Part shown: positions 40,551 through 55,500 of the stretch, piece after piece
Position numbering within the stretch: position 1 is the first letter of the stretch
Layout of the letters: every line of letters starts with the position of its first letter
Source: Chaetorhynchus papuensis
Taxonomy: Eukaryota > Chordata > Aves > Passeriformes > Rhipiduridae
NCBI GenBank assembly: GCA_013396525.1
Contig: VWYX01000012.1
Coordinates: 2,729,470 to 2,793,469, forward strand
Length of the DNA: 64,000 nt
Direction: 5' to 3'
Made by a program: the position numbers and the translations under genes
The notes under the pieces: model-generated
Told to the model about the DNA's origin: nothing
Databases searched by the model: none
What the model saw: only the letters and a program-made list of their open reading frames with translations

Positions 40551-43500
40551 GTGGGCGGCGGCGGGGACCCCGTGAGCCCGGCCGGTACCTGCTGCCATCG
40601 CCCAGCTCCGCTCGGGCTCCGCGGCACGGGAGGGCAGGGCGGGACGGCGGTGGCGTTACCTGCGGGCCTGGCCGGGCAGTGGCGCCTGCCGGCTGCACGG
40701 GAGGGGAGGGGAGAGATGGAGTTGTGTTGCTGCAGTTGTGGTCTCTCTCCTTGGCCGGCCCCGGCCGTGCTGCGGACCCGCAGCTGCGATCGGCGCGGCC
40801 ATGCGGCCTTGGCAGCGCTGGGAGCCCGCCCGGGGCACGCCGGGGGAGCGGCGGTGGCTCGGTGCGGTGCGGTGCGGAGGGCGAGGTGGGCTCGCAGAGG
40901 TTTCGGGTGGCCCTGTCCTCTGTCGGGGCCCATCTCTGCGAGCAGCTGCGTGGCCTTACCGAGCTTGGCCATCGCGGAGGTCACTGATTTCAGGGTGTGT
41001 CTCTGATCGCCCCTCTTTGCCGCCTTCTTCCCTGCGGTATCCCCTTGCTCTTGCTTGCTCTGAGTAGTTCTTTTCCTGCATCGCTCACTTAAAAAAAGTA
41101 AGACAAACAGAAAACAGGGTGCTGCTCAAGACCGAGGTCGTTTTCCAAGCAACACTCTGTCCTAGCATGATGTAGTTCCATGCTTGAGGCAGTCATGGTG
41201 AGCTTGAACATGCAGGAAGCTCAATTACTGGATCACGGTTGAAATCAGAAGTTTTAAAATTTCTCATTTAACGCTTTTTTAGCTGAAGTTCCCAGAAACA
41301 GGAACTCGAAAATCCATCCTAGTGAGTTGGAAATGCCAACCATCTGAACTATGCAGTTTGTCGTTGACAAACTTCACGCGCTTCCCCATCTGACAGTGAG
41401 CCTTGTTATGGGGCAGAAAGTGCGGTTTCTGAATTTGTGTGCCTTTCTTCCCCTTGCTTCAGCGATCAGCTCCTTGAAGGGGCTTCTATTCTTGGTGGGA
41501 TGGCAGGACTTTGCCTTCGCTCTGTTTACTTAGATGGGTTTTTTGTTAAGCATGGAAGTGAATGATTGTCCAGTTTTACAAGATTTCAAGGAGTGTTCTG
41601 CATTCCAGGAATAATCCTTGTGTGTACTGTACACAAATGTAACCTGCTGCCAGCCGGGGCTTTGGAACTTGTCTTGGGGTTCAGTTTTAGGAATGTGGTT
41701 GAGAAGGGCCAGTAACAGAGTTGTTCCAAGGTGTTTCTTTAACCTTTGTAAAAGCTGATGAAAGCTTAAATTAGGAATGCTTTCCTGGCATCCTTGTTTT
41801 GTTCAGAGAATGAAGACAAGTGAGAAATCTAATAGGCCTAATGCAGGCTTATAAAAATTCCTGAGCATCCTTGGTTAGTGATTCAAGAATGACAGAAATG
41901 ACTAAATGGGTGCCTTATTTCGCCATGTGTACTGAGCTGTCGCAGAATCATTACCTGCTCACCACTGCTAGAGGAGAATAATCAGACACATACTGATAAC
42001 TGCTATCACATGACACTTGTTGTGCACATAGAAATACACTTGAATACACGTGGCCCTGATGAGCTTTGCATCTGAGTCATCTTCCAGTAGTGCTACCAAG
42101 GAAACAACCTGCACTGGACTCTGCCCCTGAAGATCTGCAAGGTTTTGAAGAGTTTATTGGCCCACACTAGAACCACTATGTGACACAACACTTACCCATC
42201 ACCTGGTGGACCATGAGCTTTTCTGGGTTGAAATTCTCCTTTGCCATACAGGAAGGAAATTTGTCTTCCAAGTAATTACCACTTGCTGTGAAAATCAGGG
42301 GATGGGGAGATTTCTGATCAGCTCAGGTCATAAGATGTCTGCTCTTTGCAGAGTAGTGAAATTGGATTTACACACTGAGCACTGAACTTTATCTCTGTAC
42401 TTTAAGTTTAAATGTTCGAAAGCATAGCCTTTTACAAGCTGTATTTAATATTGCTGCTGCTGAGACATTGGTTTGTGAATTTGCTGTAGTGCTCTGTGTG
42501 CTGTGCTTACACATTCTGTCTGTAACTGAGCAAAAAGCAATAGATATTGGGTAACATGGCTGTAGAAATGCAAGTTTGAGGAATGTGGAGGAAGATGTGT
42601 GTGTTAGGGCTCACTCTGAACCCAGTGTCAGTGGGGACCTTTGTAAACCTGATCAGTTTATTCAGCAAGTAGCAACTAGTAGTGAAAGAACACAGGTTTT
42701 AAACCGTCCCTAAATCTTTCATTCTAGCTTAATTTAGTGGAAATAAACATGAGCAGGGATACATACCATCTAGCTTCAGGGCATGGGCCATCCCATTGTT
42801 TGTGACAGCAGGTTTGTAGTGCTGCTGAGGTTGGTTTAACAGGCTGCCAGGGAAGCAGACCTGGCTGTGGAATCTGCGGCAGGGAAGGGGAGGCAGGGGG
42901 TGAAAGGTGGGACCTCAGCTGGCCTTGGGCTGTGAAATCAAAAGCTGGGCTGGTGCTTTTCCCGTTCTTGTTTAACACATGACTGAGGATGGGCTGCTGG
43001 TGAGAGGGGCTGTTAGGCTTTGCCAGGAAAGGGTCGCTGGCACCTGGTGGCATCTCAGTGTCCTGTAGAGCTGACCTGAGCAATGCTCAGGTGCCTGGAA
43101 TCTTGGTGGGAGCAACTGCACGTCAGAGCACTTTTACCTCCTACCTTGTAAGACTCAGGGCAGCCCTGGGAAACCTGTGGATGTTGGAGCATTTTGAGAA
43201 ATCATCTAAGATTAAATAATCTGAAGAATTTTGTGATTTAACTGTTGCCGTCCCTGTGGTATGGTGTAACAGAAAAGAATCAAGGTACTTTGTAGTACAG
43301 GAATTTCAGGTTAAAAAGCTTTAAGGCAATTCTTCTGCACAGGTGGGGGGAAAAACCAAAACCCTGCTGTGTTTTCCCTTTTGTAAGAGGAAGCTCACAT
43401 AGCTGACTTTTTTTTTGTAGATTTGTTTGAAATTAGATAATTCAGGAATTGAATACAGTGTGATGGGAAATCAAACCTTACTGAGCTGGGGGAGAAAATT

Positions 43501-46500
43501 TGTCATTCCTAGTTTTAAAACTAAACACAGCCTTTCAGGTCTGCACCAGTATTATACCGATTGGTAAACAATGCCAGAGAGCTGTCTCAGTTGCTTTCTT
43601 AGCACAGAGATCTGCTCTGGAAGCTGCTGTGCTGGTGGCCAAAGAGAAAATACCAGTGGTGTCTCCAGCTTTAGCACCAGCTGCTGCCTGTTCCTAAGCA
43701 TCAGCCTGAACAGCACTTGAACAGCAGAGTGCCCTGAGTGAGATTTCAGCTTTCATCAGAAGTGAGGATTAGAGATGGGAATCTCCGTTCCAGTTCTTTA
43801 CACTAGGTTTAGGTGAACTTCTACTCTCCTTTAGACTGTCTTGTAAGAGGATAAAATTTTTTACTTCTCCTTGTCATTCAACACAGAAGCTTCAGGATGC
43901 ACTGAAAATTTGGCGATGCCTGATAATGTCCCACTCCTGAACACTTGTGTTGTACTCTCCTACTGGCCTGGTGGTGTAAGCAGCTTTTTCTAGGTTATTG
44001 TAGATGGAGCTGACTGAACTTCTCATTTCACTTCTATCACTGGACTCCTGTTGAGAATGAAAGCTATTGAAATAGGAGCAGTTGTAGCTTGAATTTGGTG
44101 AAGTTACTAAATGGCATCAGATGTTTTCAGATTTGGGAGGCAGCAGTGCCTTAGCTGACGGCCCTTATTTCTTGAAGGCTCTTGTTGCTATAAAGGGTTG
44201 GGAGATTTTCATTAAATGAAAGCCCAGATTCTGCATTTGCTACATAAATTCCCTTCCTACTCCACATGGAGATTTTTCTAGTCTGCACCTCCAAAGCAGA
44301 GCTTTGGTGGAGAGATTTGCCAAGGTTGAGGGCCACTGCATGTGGAGTCATGTGTAAGATCTTGTGTATTTTAAACAGTTATGGCCACCTATTTACTCAG
44401 GAAGATTCAGCTTTGCTGAGCCCAAGGATTTTAGTGGAGAAAAGCCAGGCATATCATAAAGAGAGCACCAACATCTAGCCATGCCCTTTTAGGCTTCCTG
44501 TGAAACGCTGCAGAGTATTGTCTCCTCTGCATTATTCTGATCTTTAAGCTTTTCATCCCCAGTCTGCTCTGCACACTTGGTCTACAAACTGCCTTTATTA
44601 AAGATTTAGAAATGAGAGCGTTGTGCTAAAATTTCGTATGTAACTGTCTACTCCTTGGATTACTTGCTTAAATGTAGAATAACTTTAATGACTGGAATAA
44701 AGCTGCTATAGCCAACTTAAAATGTGAGAATCCTTCAAAATAAAAGGGCTGGAAGAAGGGATGGCAATGAAAGGCAGCAGGAACAAAAGGCGCTGTGCTC
44801 CTCTGTAGATGAAAATCAGTAAGCATAAGGAGAAGAGAGAAAAATTCTCCAAGATAGAAAAACCAGGGGAGAGAAATGCTTTTTCATCAGTGCCAACAGC
44901 ATAGGACATGCAGCTGAAGGCTGCTAGTTTGATGCCTGTTGTTGCCTTTCTTTGCTGATATCTAGATAAGCACCCTGTCATATATATGTGAATCTGCTGC
45001 TTTCTTGTGTTTGCATTCCCCAAAATAGCTGACTGCTTTATAAGGAACAGGCAGCTCAGTGTGTGCCCATAGAAACTGCTGATGACCATTTTCCACGAGT
45101 ACAGAAGTGAGTGACAAAAATGCAGTCTTCAAAGTCATCCAAATGCCATCCCTGGGAACAGGTGTCCTAATGTGTAGGATTTTTGCTGTTCTTACTTTTT
45201 TCCACAGTCATTGGTTTATGTAGGTGCTAATATAGAGGTAGACAAGGACAGCAAGTAAGATTATTGTGGCATTTGAGATTATTTTAGTTTATTAATATCA
45301 AGATGAGTTAGCTCAGGATGCACCTGCGGCTGGGCAAAATGGGTTGGAGCTGAAATCCATCACATCGCTGCAGTTACAAAAGACCAGACTTTATTATTGG
45401 GGGGGGGGGGTGTTGACTTTTTTTCCCTTGAACTCCCCAGACAAGCCTGGTTTAGGTTGTCTCGGATGCTTTGGAGACTGCAGGGACTACCTTCAGAGCC
45501 AGTGTGTATCCTCAGTTGTGTAAGCTCACCTCACACTGGGGAGGGAACTGGAAACAACAGGCGTGATGCTTTTTAACAAGGGCATCTCTGCTAAACGTGT
45601 GGTATGCACACGTGTATAGAGACAGAGGGTGTTGGTAGTGACTTTAGAATGACAAAAAGCATTATTTTATCTTCCCTATGGAACATGAGAAAAAAAAAGA
45701 GAAATGCGAGGCTTTGTTCAGCTCAGCAGGTTTTTAATGTATCTTGGGGAATTCTGAGTCTTAAAAGATCAGAAATGCTTTTGAAGAAATCTCCATAAAT
45801 CACATTGTTTAGAAATAATGTAGGTTGAGCTTCATCTTCTGCTCTGGCAAGGTCATCTTGCTCACAAGTTCACTCCTTTAATTTTGCCTCAAAAACTGAC
45901 AGCATGTGAAGTTAGTGACATTGCCACTGACTGGAAACTTATTTGGCAACGGAATCAACAGTTCCATCCCTATGTGGGTCATATATTTTCATATCAGAGT
46001 AGTTATCTTGATCTCCGTCCAGTGGAATGGCAGGAAATTGGCCAGTAAATTCCAGGAGATGTGGGTATGACAGGGGAGAGGTGGCTGCAGTGTTGGGCAC
46101 CTGGGGCAGGTGCTTGGTGCTGTTGTTGTTGGGGCACCTTAAGCTGCTGCTGCTGCTGCTGCCAGGGTAAAATTCTGTATCAGTGCAGGAAGTGAGGTCC
46201 AGAAGCTGATCTGGCTGAAAAATGTCATTTTGCTGTCTGGGTTCCTTTTACAGAAACAGCTGATCCGGGTTGTGCATGCTTGTACAGAAACTTGTGGTGG
46301 CACAGCTGGGGCCGAGCCGGGAGGCTTGGAGGAGTGGGAGTGGGGCTGGCTCTGGTGGCAACCCAGGAATGCTGCTGAGGGTGCACTTATGAAACAGTCC
46401 CCAGGCACTCGACCTGGTCAGGCTCTCTGCCAGCCCAGCTGAGGAGGTGTTCCCAGGTGCTTAGCTCTGCCCCATGATTTCTGATCGAGTTTTACAGGAA

Positions 46501-49500
46501 GAATGGATTTTCACTTGCTGGAGCCTATGTGAAACCAGCAGTGAGGGAGAGCATCTCCTAGAGATACTCTTCACAGGGCAGCTTCATAGCTAGCACAGTT
46601 ATGGGAAAATGAGTTTGCAGCAAAATTTTCCATGTCTGAGTTTGATTTAAATTCCTCTAGATTGTGCCAGAAAATTTATTGGAAGACATGGGAAGATTTG
46701 CCCAATGGAGTTTAATGAAATAACTTGTACATAAAGAAGTGATGTTTGCTAGGTGGCTCAGGGGTGTCCTGTCACTGATTCACCACTCCACCTTTTGGGA
46801 CTGGCTCTAATCTGAGTTGCTGGAGGAGTCTATTAGTAAATGATTGCTGCTGTGTGCTCCTGGAGGTGGCTGCAGGCTGCCAAGGCTGTCCTTGCTCTGT
46901 GCTCAGCATTCCGAGCAGCGTCACCGCCCCACAGCGTGTTCCTGCACGCGTCACGGGCACTGCTGAGCTCACGTCTGACACGAGGGAAATGTCCTGGGCT
47001 GGGCTTGACACTTGGTTGTGTTGTATGGGACACCTTCAAGCCTTTCTCAGAGAGAGGGAGAGACCATACAGCCGGCTTGCAAAAGCCTTGCTGATCTCTC
47101 TTGATCTCTCTGTACTGGGGCTGCCTGAACCTGGTGGCCTTGAGTGCTGCACCAGCAGGGCAAGCATTAGCTGGAATAATTAATCAATAAAGAGGGGTGG
47201 CAGCAGCTTGGCAGAGTCAGGAGGTATGTAGACTAGTGCTACTGCATACACCTGTAGGAGAGCTATGCAGATTGACCACTTCCTTGGAGAGAAATACTTT
47301 TTATGCTGGCTGGTTGCCATTTGTGAGACCTGTTTAGTAAGGTTACGTGCTTTGCTTGTGGTAATGAGGACTTGGCTTTATTTGAGCAGTTTAAGCTCAG
47401 TTCTTGTTCACAGAGCCTAAGGTTACTGCTCCCTCCTCGCTTTAAAGCTCCATGCATAGATAATTGGCTGAACAAACAGTGGGCAAAACTGATCCCTGCA
47501 GAAAAATAACTGCTTTTCACTGCCACTCATTCAGTGAAGTGGCATCTGGAAGACTCTCCAGATAGTCACAGGAGGTTTGGTGTGTAACAGGGAGATGCAA
47601 AGAAGCCAAATCCTACAGCTGTCAGTGTTCTCTGGTTTTTTCATGCTCTTGGATGGGTTCTCCTGGCTTGGTTTGTTCTCAGTTTATGCTGATACTTACG
47701 GCTTCCACCCCAGCCACGATGTTCTGCAGCATAAGTACCCAACACATTTAAAAACCAGATGAATTGCTTTCTCAATCTCATAGAGGTGCTGTAGGGATTA
47801 ATTAGTTCTCAAAAAGTGCTTTCTGGCTGAGATGTCAAACTGATGTTTCAGGACTAATGGTATTGTTTAGTGAAACTGTTTAGTTCTCCTCAGATGCCTA
47901 ATTACAATTTTAGAAGAATGTACTCTATGGAGGGAGCTTTATTGATTTAAAGCACTCAATAAACAGTATTGATTTGCAAGAGGCAGTCACATTCATATCT
48001 GCTCTGTGCAGAGTTGAGATGTAAGGTGGTCACACAGCTACTTTGAACCGAAATGTAAGTGAAACTGTTGCTTAAATGACCCCGCAACAGCTTGCAGATT
48101 TCTCATATGTGACTTTCAACTGCCTTAATAGCCTTGTACTCAGAACAAGGGCAGTCAGAACAAGAGCCAAGGAGAGGGCTCTCTGCTATTTCATCCTTCA
48201 CAACCATACCCCACAGGGAGGATAACCTGCAGAGGAGCAGCAGTGGGCAAAATAACCTTCTGGACCCTTCAAACAGCACAGGAAAATGTAGGTAGGCCCA
48301 GAACTGTTCTGTGAAGCCGTACTGTGGATAATTTTGCTTGTGCTAGGCACAGCTTTGGATGTCATGAGCCAGCTGAGCCTCTGCAGCTGCTAGAAGACGT
48401 GCTGGTGGCAGAGCTGCACAGGCTGTCCCCCTGGCCATGCAGCCTCCAGGCCACCTGGTGCATGAATCCAATGGGACATCCTTTTGGGGCTCAGGCAGGC
48501 TGGCACCATGGCTTGGCAGCAGAAACCTGTTACACCATGGCACCTGACCCCTGAGTGAACAGGAGGAGTCATCTCCTGACATCATCCTGCACACTCGCTC
48601 TGTTGTTGGACTGTTTGAAACACTGAGTATATATTTGAGCTGCTTATCCAAATTATCTCAAAGGGGATTTGGGTGGGGATGATAATGGAAAGTATTTGGC
48701 TGTCACACGTGATGCAGCTCTGCAAATTATCCAGCCTGTTTCCTGTGAGGTGTCTTAGTCTGGTGGCCTGTCTTGGGTGGTGCTGGGTATTTTGTAAGAC
48801 TTAAATTAGGATGACCTGTATTGTATCTAATTCCAGGTGAGCTTTTCATACTGAATTGTGGGGGTTTTTTAAAAATAAATATTCTTAGCATGAATACCAT
48901 TTTGTATTGCAGAGTTTTGGCATGGTTAAACTTGAAATTAAATCATCACTTTGAACAGGCTTTTTTGTTGGAGCATGGATGTGGTGATGCTCAGGTGTAT
49001 TTGATTAGTGGTGTGTTAACCCTGCAGAGAGTAAGGAGGTTAAACTCTCCTGTTCAGTATATTATTCAACATTTCTCAACATCTGGTGTCTCTCCACTTC
49101 AGCTGTCAGTTGACCCACTTGTTTGGATTTTTCTGAAATTCTTGAAGTCATCTCCACATCCAGCTAACTTAAATATCTTGTCAGCCAGCAAGGCAGTAAG
49201 CCAGGTTTGCTATTTGTCTTTTCTTATGTCACTGGTAAGGATTTCACACCACAAGGTCTAATCATCAGCATTAACACAAGTTATTGCCTCGATGGGACTG
49301 TTTAATTCTTGCATGGATACATGCATAGAAGGCTTTAGGCTGTTTAACAGCTAGTACTCAAAATGTTTTTCAGTATTCTAGACCTAGGCAGGTATGTCTG
49401 GCAAAGAGATTTCTTTGCAATCCTTCAGTATTATTCTGTCTTATTTTAATCTGTGTGTGCAGGGAAGTGAAATGTCATGGCTGCTGCCATGTCCCATGGT

Positions 49501-52500
49501 TTTCTGGGGCACTAAAGTTTTGTAAGATATCTTAGACTTCCTAACTTTTCTGTGTTTTGCTTTTTAAGTTTGGATGTGAAAACTCAGTTGAGTTGGTCTG
49601 TAATTCTGAATAAAGGTAGATACTCTGTCATCTGTTAATTACTCATAGACTGCTGTGTGGCAGCCATGGTGAGTTTCTCATACAACTGGCTTACTAATAA
49701 TTCAGTTTAGAAGGTATCTTCCATCATCTGCCTGATCCTCATGAAAGCATAACCTGAATGTGAAAACTTTCTTAAAACACATCTTGTTTGCTTGTCTTAT
49801 ATTCCTTGGGCAGTACTCCTCCCTTCCTTTCTAAGATTTCTTTTCCGGAGAACACTGTGTGGATGGAAGGGGAAAGGTGCATGGCAGGAGCCTGGTGTGG
49901 TCATTTGCAAAAGGATAAAAATTTTGCATGGATAAAAATCTTAGTTTGCAAAGACAAATTTGCAAGTGGTCACACAGAGTCCTCCACTCAGGCTTGTTTT
50001 CGCACATCTTTTGTAAATGCCACTCTTATCCCTAAAGCAAATGTTCTGTGTTGAATTTTCTCATCTTTATTCTCTATTTGTCCAGCAGTCTGTAGCTAAT
50101 ACTCCAGAGTGCTTCCTGGTTTCTTCTCTATCTGCTCCCCAGACACGGGCTCCTGCAGTTTTGGATGGCAGCTCTGACAAGTCGTGATGCATCTTCAGTA
50201 GCTTGGCTGGGCTGGGGCTCCTTTCCAGTGCAGTCACTGTGGGGTTTGGGTCAGGTGCTGTGCTGGTTCTTCCTTCCCATGGGGAGAAGATCCCTCGACT
50301 GCTGGAGGAATACATGCCAGCAGCTGAGCACGCTGCAGTTCACAGCCTGGTCATATTTAAAGCTGGGGGGATTTGGTCTTGTGTCAGACAATGTCCCATC
50401 GTGTGTCCGTGGCTGCTGTCAGAGCCCCAGGCAGCAACATGGGCCTGGAGGCTGCTCTGGTTTTCTGAACAGAGCCAGGTGGCACCAGGTCCTTGAAGGA
50501 AGGTGGCATTTGGTGCAGTTAGCTCCTGGATGTTGGGGTTTTGCCTTGTGTAGTAACAAAAATGAGAACAGCCCAAGTGGTCATTCACACCTGTAAACCT
50601 TCTGCTTGGAAATTTGCTTGTGGCACTTGCTTCTGATGGAGTGTGGCATGTTGGTAAGTGTTCCTTCACAGTCAGATTTAATACAGAACAGATTTGCAGT
50701 AAAATAACCGAAGTTTAATAATTTTAACAATGCCCATTAAAGGCTTTGTTGTTTGAATTACTTGTGTGGAGTAGTTGAGCAGCTATGTGGCAACAACTCT
50801 CTGAATGACAGTACAGCCTCTTACCTCTTTTTGTTGAAGGCAGGCTGAACTGCTGCATTGGTCCAGCTGTTTGGTGACCAGCCTAGATGCCTGCTCAGAG
50901 GTGTAGGGAATAATGGAGTTATGTCAGTATGAATTAGGGATTTCACAACAACAGTTTTATTATTTATGTGGCATTCTCCATCTTTATGGAGGGTTTACTC
51001 CCCCCTGGCTAGTGTCTTTGCAGTCAAAGGCAAGCTGTTGGCCTGTCACTTTATACCTCTATGTTCCCAGCTCTGGTGCACTCCTTTTTCCAGTGATCGT
51101 TTCTTCAACTTTTTCTCTCCCAAGCTGTATAACACTATTGCTTATTTCCCTTATGACAGTGTTTACAGGGTCTTTAAATCCTTTCATAAGTAAGCACTTT
51201 GCCTGATGGGAGAAGGAGGTTTATGGAGTTAAAAAAAAAAAAAAAGGCAAGAAATACGCTGTAGATAATAGATTCCAAAAATGCAAATTTGTTTAAGCAA
51301 CTTCTTAAAGAGAAGGGAGGGAGGAAGGAATTGAAGATTAAAACCTGTGTTTATATACATGTAGAAGCTGGAGGCAAAGCAATCCATTCATAAATATACA
51401 ATAGGATTTATGTCATGGTGAGAAGTGCTACATGCATATTCATGTGTAATTTGCAAATCCTTTGGTGATTAAATACTTTACTCCAAACTCAAGAACTAAA
51501 TAACCTTCTTGTTGAAATGAGATGTCCAAAGGCTCTAATGCTTCTCCAGTGGAGGGGAAAGGCTGGGTGGTGTAATCGATCTGATACTTTAATTTTTACT
51601 CTATTAAAAGATTTTTGGTGTGCTTTGGGCTTTATGTTATTAGTATAATCAGGAAGTTTTGAACAAAGCATGAAGCAGAGAATTGCAAGAAGTATTGTAA
51701 AGCCTGTCATGCTAAGAAAAAGCAAATAGGCTTAGGAACTTGTTAGGATGTTTTTCTCAACTGATTTTAATGTCAAATACCTTTATCTGAACTTTCATAT
51801 CCCACAGGTAAGCAGAGAATCAAACTAGTAACAGCCAAAGTATATAGTTTCTACCATCATGAACGGGTAAAAATACTGCTATGGAATAACTGTTTCCTGC
51901 ACCTTGTGTTGCAGCTGGGGAGAGCTCAGGGACAGTGCTGCGTTCCTGGGCAGGGTGTGGTGATGCGACTGGTTTATCTTGCCCGTCACACTAAATGATA
52001 CTCTGCAAATGGGACAGCCACTGCCAGGCATCCTGCTGAACAAACAGAGCTCAGCCTGTGCTCTAACACCACTGTGATAAGATAAGGTTGGGACCTGTCC
52101 TGCGATTCTGTGCTCTGTGCCTGCCCTCACCTTCCTCGGGATCCATTCACAGCTGGAAGTGGCAGCCCCGTGTCCCCTCCAGAGCCACCAGCTGCTCTGC
52201 TTGTGCAGCAGAGTGGTGGCCACACAGCACTGGACCTCTGTGGTGGCTGGTGTTTGTGTATTGCTTTGGGCAGTCACTAACGAGCCAGAGCTCTTCTCGG
52301 TTCTTAAAACGGAGCCTAAGCCTGTTCAGTTCCATCTGGGTAAATTCCCTGTATACCCTTTGGGGAAGCTGTGGTTTATTCTTGTATCTGGACCATCAAA
52401 GTGTTTCTTACTGTGCTCTCTTGGTGTTCCTGATGGCTCATTTTGGAACTGCTCCTTTTTGTAGCTTTATAAGCTCTTTATCCTCTGTGCATAGTTTTGT

Positions 52501-55500
52501 GCAGGGAGAATATAAAGTACATCAATGCTGGATGGGAGAAGCTAGCAGAGTTCTTGTGTTCCTTCTTCCCCACTGAGGTTAGTCCCTCGCTGAAAATTGT
52601 GTTGTCTGATTTAGTTTGCCTGCTCCTGTTCTGTAACAGCCCACCTGTGGGATGCTTTGAGCAGAACAAGAAGACAGAACAGTGCACTCAACTCACTAAG
52701 GACTATATATGCATTTTTCTGGCTGACACAGGTTAGCAAATTGCCCTTTTAGTCCTGTTTACTTGTTTTTCTCATTCAGTCACAGGTAGTTTCTGCTCCT
52801 TGGTGATCAGAGAAGAGCCCTGGATCCCTTGTTGCTGTCCTGTGCTGTGATCAGGGGGCATGTGGCAGAGGCACTGTCCCTTCTGTGCCTTCAGCTGATT
52901 TGAAATAATGTTTCCAGGTAACTGTGAAAAGCTGTTGCTTTTACAATGAGCAGTGAGAATTTGTATCATCTGCCATGTCAGAGCAGCAGTGTGTCTAAGC
53001 TTGGTGGCTGGTCACATAAGGGCGTGAAGATGCAGCACTGAATACTTGAAGAATATGAATTAGTGTAGTTCTGTAGAAAGCACAAAACTGAGCGAAACAA
53101 ACCCAGTTCTCCTTAAGCTGACTCTGGAGTTGGTGTTTTCCTGGCTTTATAGGGTGGGCACTTTGCCCATCAAGCAGTTCACATGCTCACAGGGGAAGGG
53201 CTGGTGTGTGAGGTGTGTGTTTCTGATTACTGTGACCAGATGTATGAGCTGGTTTTATGTCAGTATTTTTTATTCTGTGTTGATGAGGAAAACTAGAGGA
53301 GATAAAATTGTTAACAAATCCCATGTTTTAAATGAGTGCTGTTCAGGTAGAGGCTGGATGGGAGGTGAATTTGATTTCCCCCCTGTTTTAGTAACCATAA
53401 GTGGTTGCCTCTGGATCGGTCTCAGAAGAGTGCAGTGAACCATTGCTTACAGTATTACAACCACCTGTAATTTTGCTGGTGGAAGAAGTAAAAATCTTTG
53501 CCCTAGAGGTTGGTTCTGGCTGTGGGCTTGAGCACAAGCCCCACTGGCAGAGCTGGAGCAGTGAGGAGTGACTGAGCCATCCTGCTGTGGGAGGTGGCCA
53601 TTCCTTTAGCCCAGGTGCCCATCTGACTCCTCACTTGAGTTTGCTGGTATGCAGAAAACTTCTCCCTCTCTTTCTGGGCACAGTTTCTGCTGCTGCAGTG
53701 AGCTGGAACAGCCCAAGGACTCTCTGGCAGCAGTGACATGTTGAGGTGGGAGTGACCTTCCTGCCAAGCATGGTTCCCCTGGAAGTCATGGCTCACTCCT
53801 GAGCTGCTGTCAGTGCAGTTGTGCTGTGCTTGCCTGGCACCACGGGTGGCGAGTGTGGGTTCAGCCAGGCAGCTGTGTCACTTGCAGTTTGTCTTTCAAA
53901 GGAGACAGCTTAAATATCAGATTGATGCTTTCTCAGTGCTGCTCTGTGGGCTGTAATTCCATCTGCTGCGACACGGTGAAGGTGACACCTGGAACGGTAT
54001 GTGCTGCTTTCTGGATGTCCTCCCTGTATCTTCTGCATGCATAACTGGAGGCACCATTTTACCTGCTTGTTGGCCTTGCTCAGTGTGTGGTTGCTTGGGA
54101 GCCTAGCAAAGCACTCAGTATTTTCTCTGAAGTGCTGCTAGAATTTCAATGTCATATTTCATTCATCCTGAGCACTGCAGTTTCTGCAGTACCACCGCCC
54201 TTTGTCTTCACTGCTTTGGAACAGTAGAAGCATCTGTTTATGCCATTGATTTGGCAGTTATTAGAAGGACATTGAATAAAGGACATTATTAGTGAAAAGG
54301 AGTGTTCAAATACCTCTGCCCTTAAGGTCTGTGTTTTTAATAGTTCTGCAGATTCATCACTGATTTTGGAACTTGATAGCAAGTTGGCTCTCTGGATCAG
54401 TTCTCTAGATTAGATTAAAGTTACTAGACAAGGGCAGTACTTTGTCAGAGAACTTCAGCTTGCTCTTTACAGGTGAGCTGAACTGGATAATGATTTATTT
54501 AGCTGAGCTGGTGGGAGTGAGTTAATATACATGTTGTGAATTCTGCATTGGTGGTGCAGATCAGTGTTTGGGTAGAAATGAATAAAAACGGTAACATGGT
54601 GAAATTGTTTGCTGAAAAAAAATTGCTGGCATGGGAGTTGCATTTCATTCAGGTGCTGATGGTGAAGTAGTACTGAGTTAAGCAGCAAATTTCAAACTTG
54701 TAAGCTCTCATGATGGCTTGCTTAATGGCAGGTGTACGGTACTGTAAGGCACAGTGTCAGATCCATTAAACACAGCTTTGACGTAGGAATGAAAATGAAT
54801 AGCTGAGATATTTTAGGTAATTGCCTTGAGCAACAGTGATGGTTGTATTTGAGCAGCTTCAGTGAGTTATAAACAAGCTTCAGCTGAGGCCAGATCAAGC
54901 AACTGATGATTTGCACAGTGCCTGGTGTGGTTTGCCTGAAGAGCAGCACACATGGTGTGTGCAGGCTGTACTCCTGAATTCCTCGTTTTCTGTACCCACA
55001 GAGGAGTGGGTGTTCAGATAACACTTTCCACCTCCCCAGCTGCTTTAGTTTTACCTCAAGTGTCTTGCAACAAATACTGGTTTTGACTGAGGGAGACTGA
55101 CTCATTCAGCTGCTTCTTATCTCTTGGCATATATAAAGGCTACAAAACCTGGTAGTGATGGAGAAAAAGTGTTACTGAGGGATCTTGGCAAGAAATACTA
55201 CTTGACACTGTCTGGAAAAAAAAACTCCTGCTTCTTCCTTTTTTTATTTGGATGGAAGAAGGGAAAGCACAACCGAGGTAAGCTGGACAGGAATGTCTTT
55301 CTAACAATGTGAGCTATAAAAAATTTGGATTATGCATAGAGAATACTGGCTTTGAAGTTGCTTGTTTTTCAGAACCTTGCTTTCTAAATTTCAGGGGAAG
55401 GTACTGGCAGCCTGGGGCATTCCAGGCCCCCTAAGAAAATCTCAGGAGTAAAACATCTTGTGCCTTAAAGCACCTGCAGATCTTGCAACTTGTTTTCTAG

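Larger units (their letters stand above)
39430..40760. promoter_or_regulatory. WWC1: CpG island: WWC1 promoter, possibly bidirectional
   Basis: A long run of very GC-rich, CpG-dense DNA spanning the WWC1 5' end, the 91-base gap, exon 1 and the start of intron 1. GC boxes of GGGCGG/CCGCCC type are frequent and no TATA box is evident, so initiation is probably dispersed. The minus-strand gene candidate starts at its left edge. Lack of stop codons in this composition generates long false frames, including one of 524 codons on the plus strand that runs across the gap. Confidence 0.85.

Noticed and set aside
39413..40987. 524-codon plus-strand open frame across the WWC1 CpG island
   Set aside because: It runs through the N gap, is in a different frame from WWC1 exon 1, and has the Arg/Gly/Ala/Pro composition of stop-poor GC-rich DNA.
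45399..45410. G12 run as a possible quadruplex element
   Set aside because: A single homopolymer run without spaced G-tracts; simple slippage is enough.
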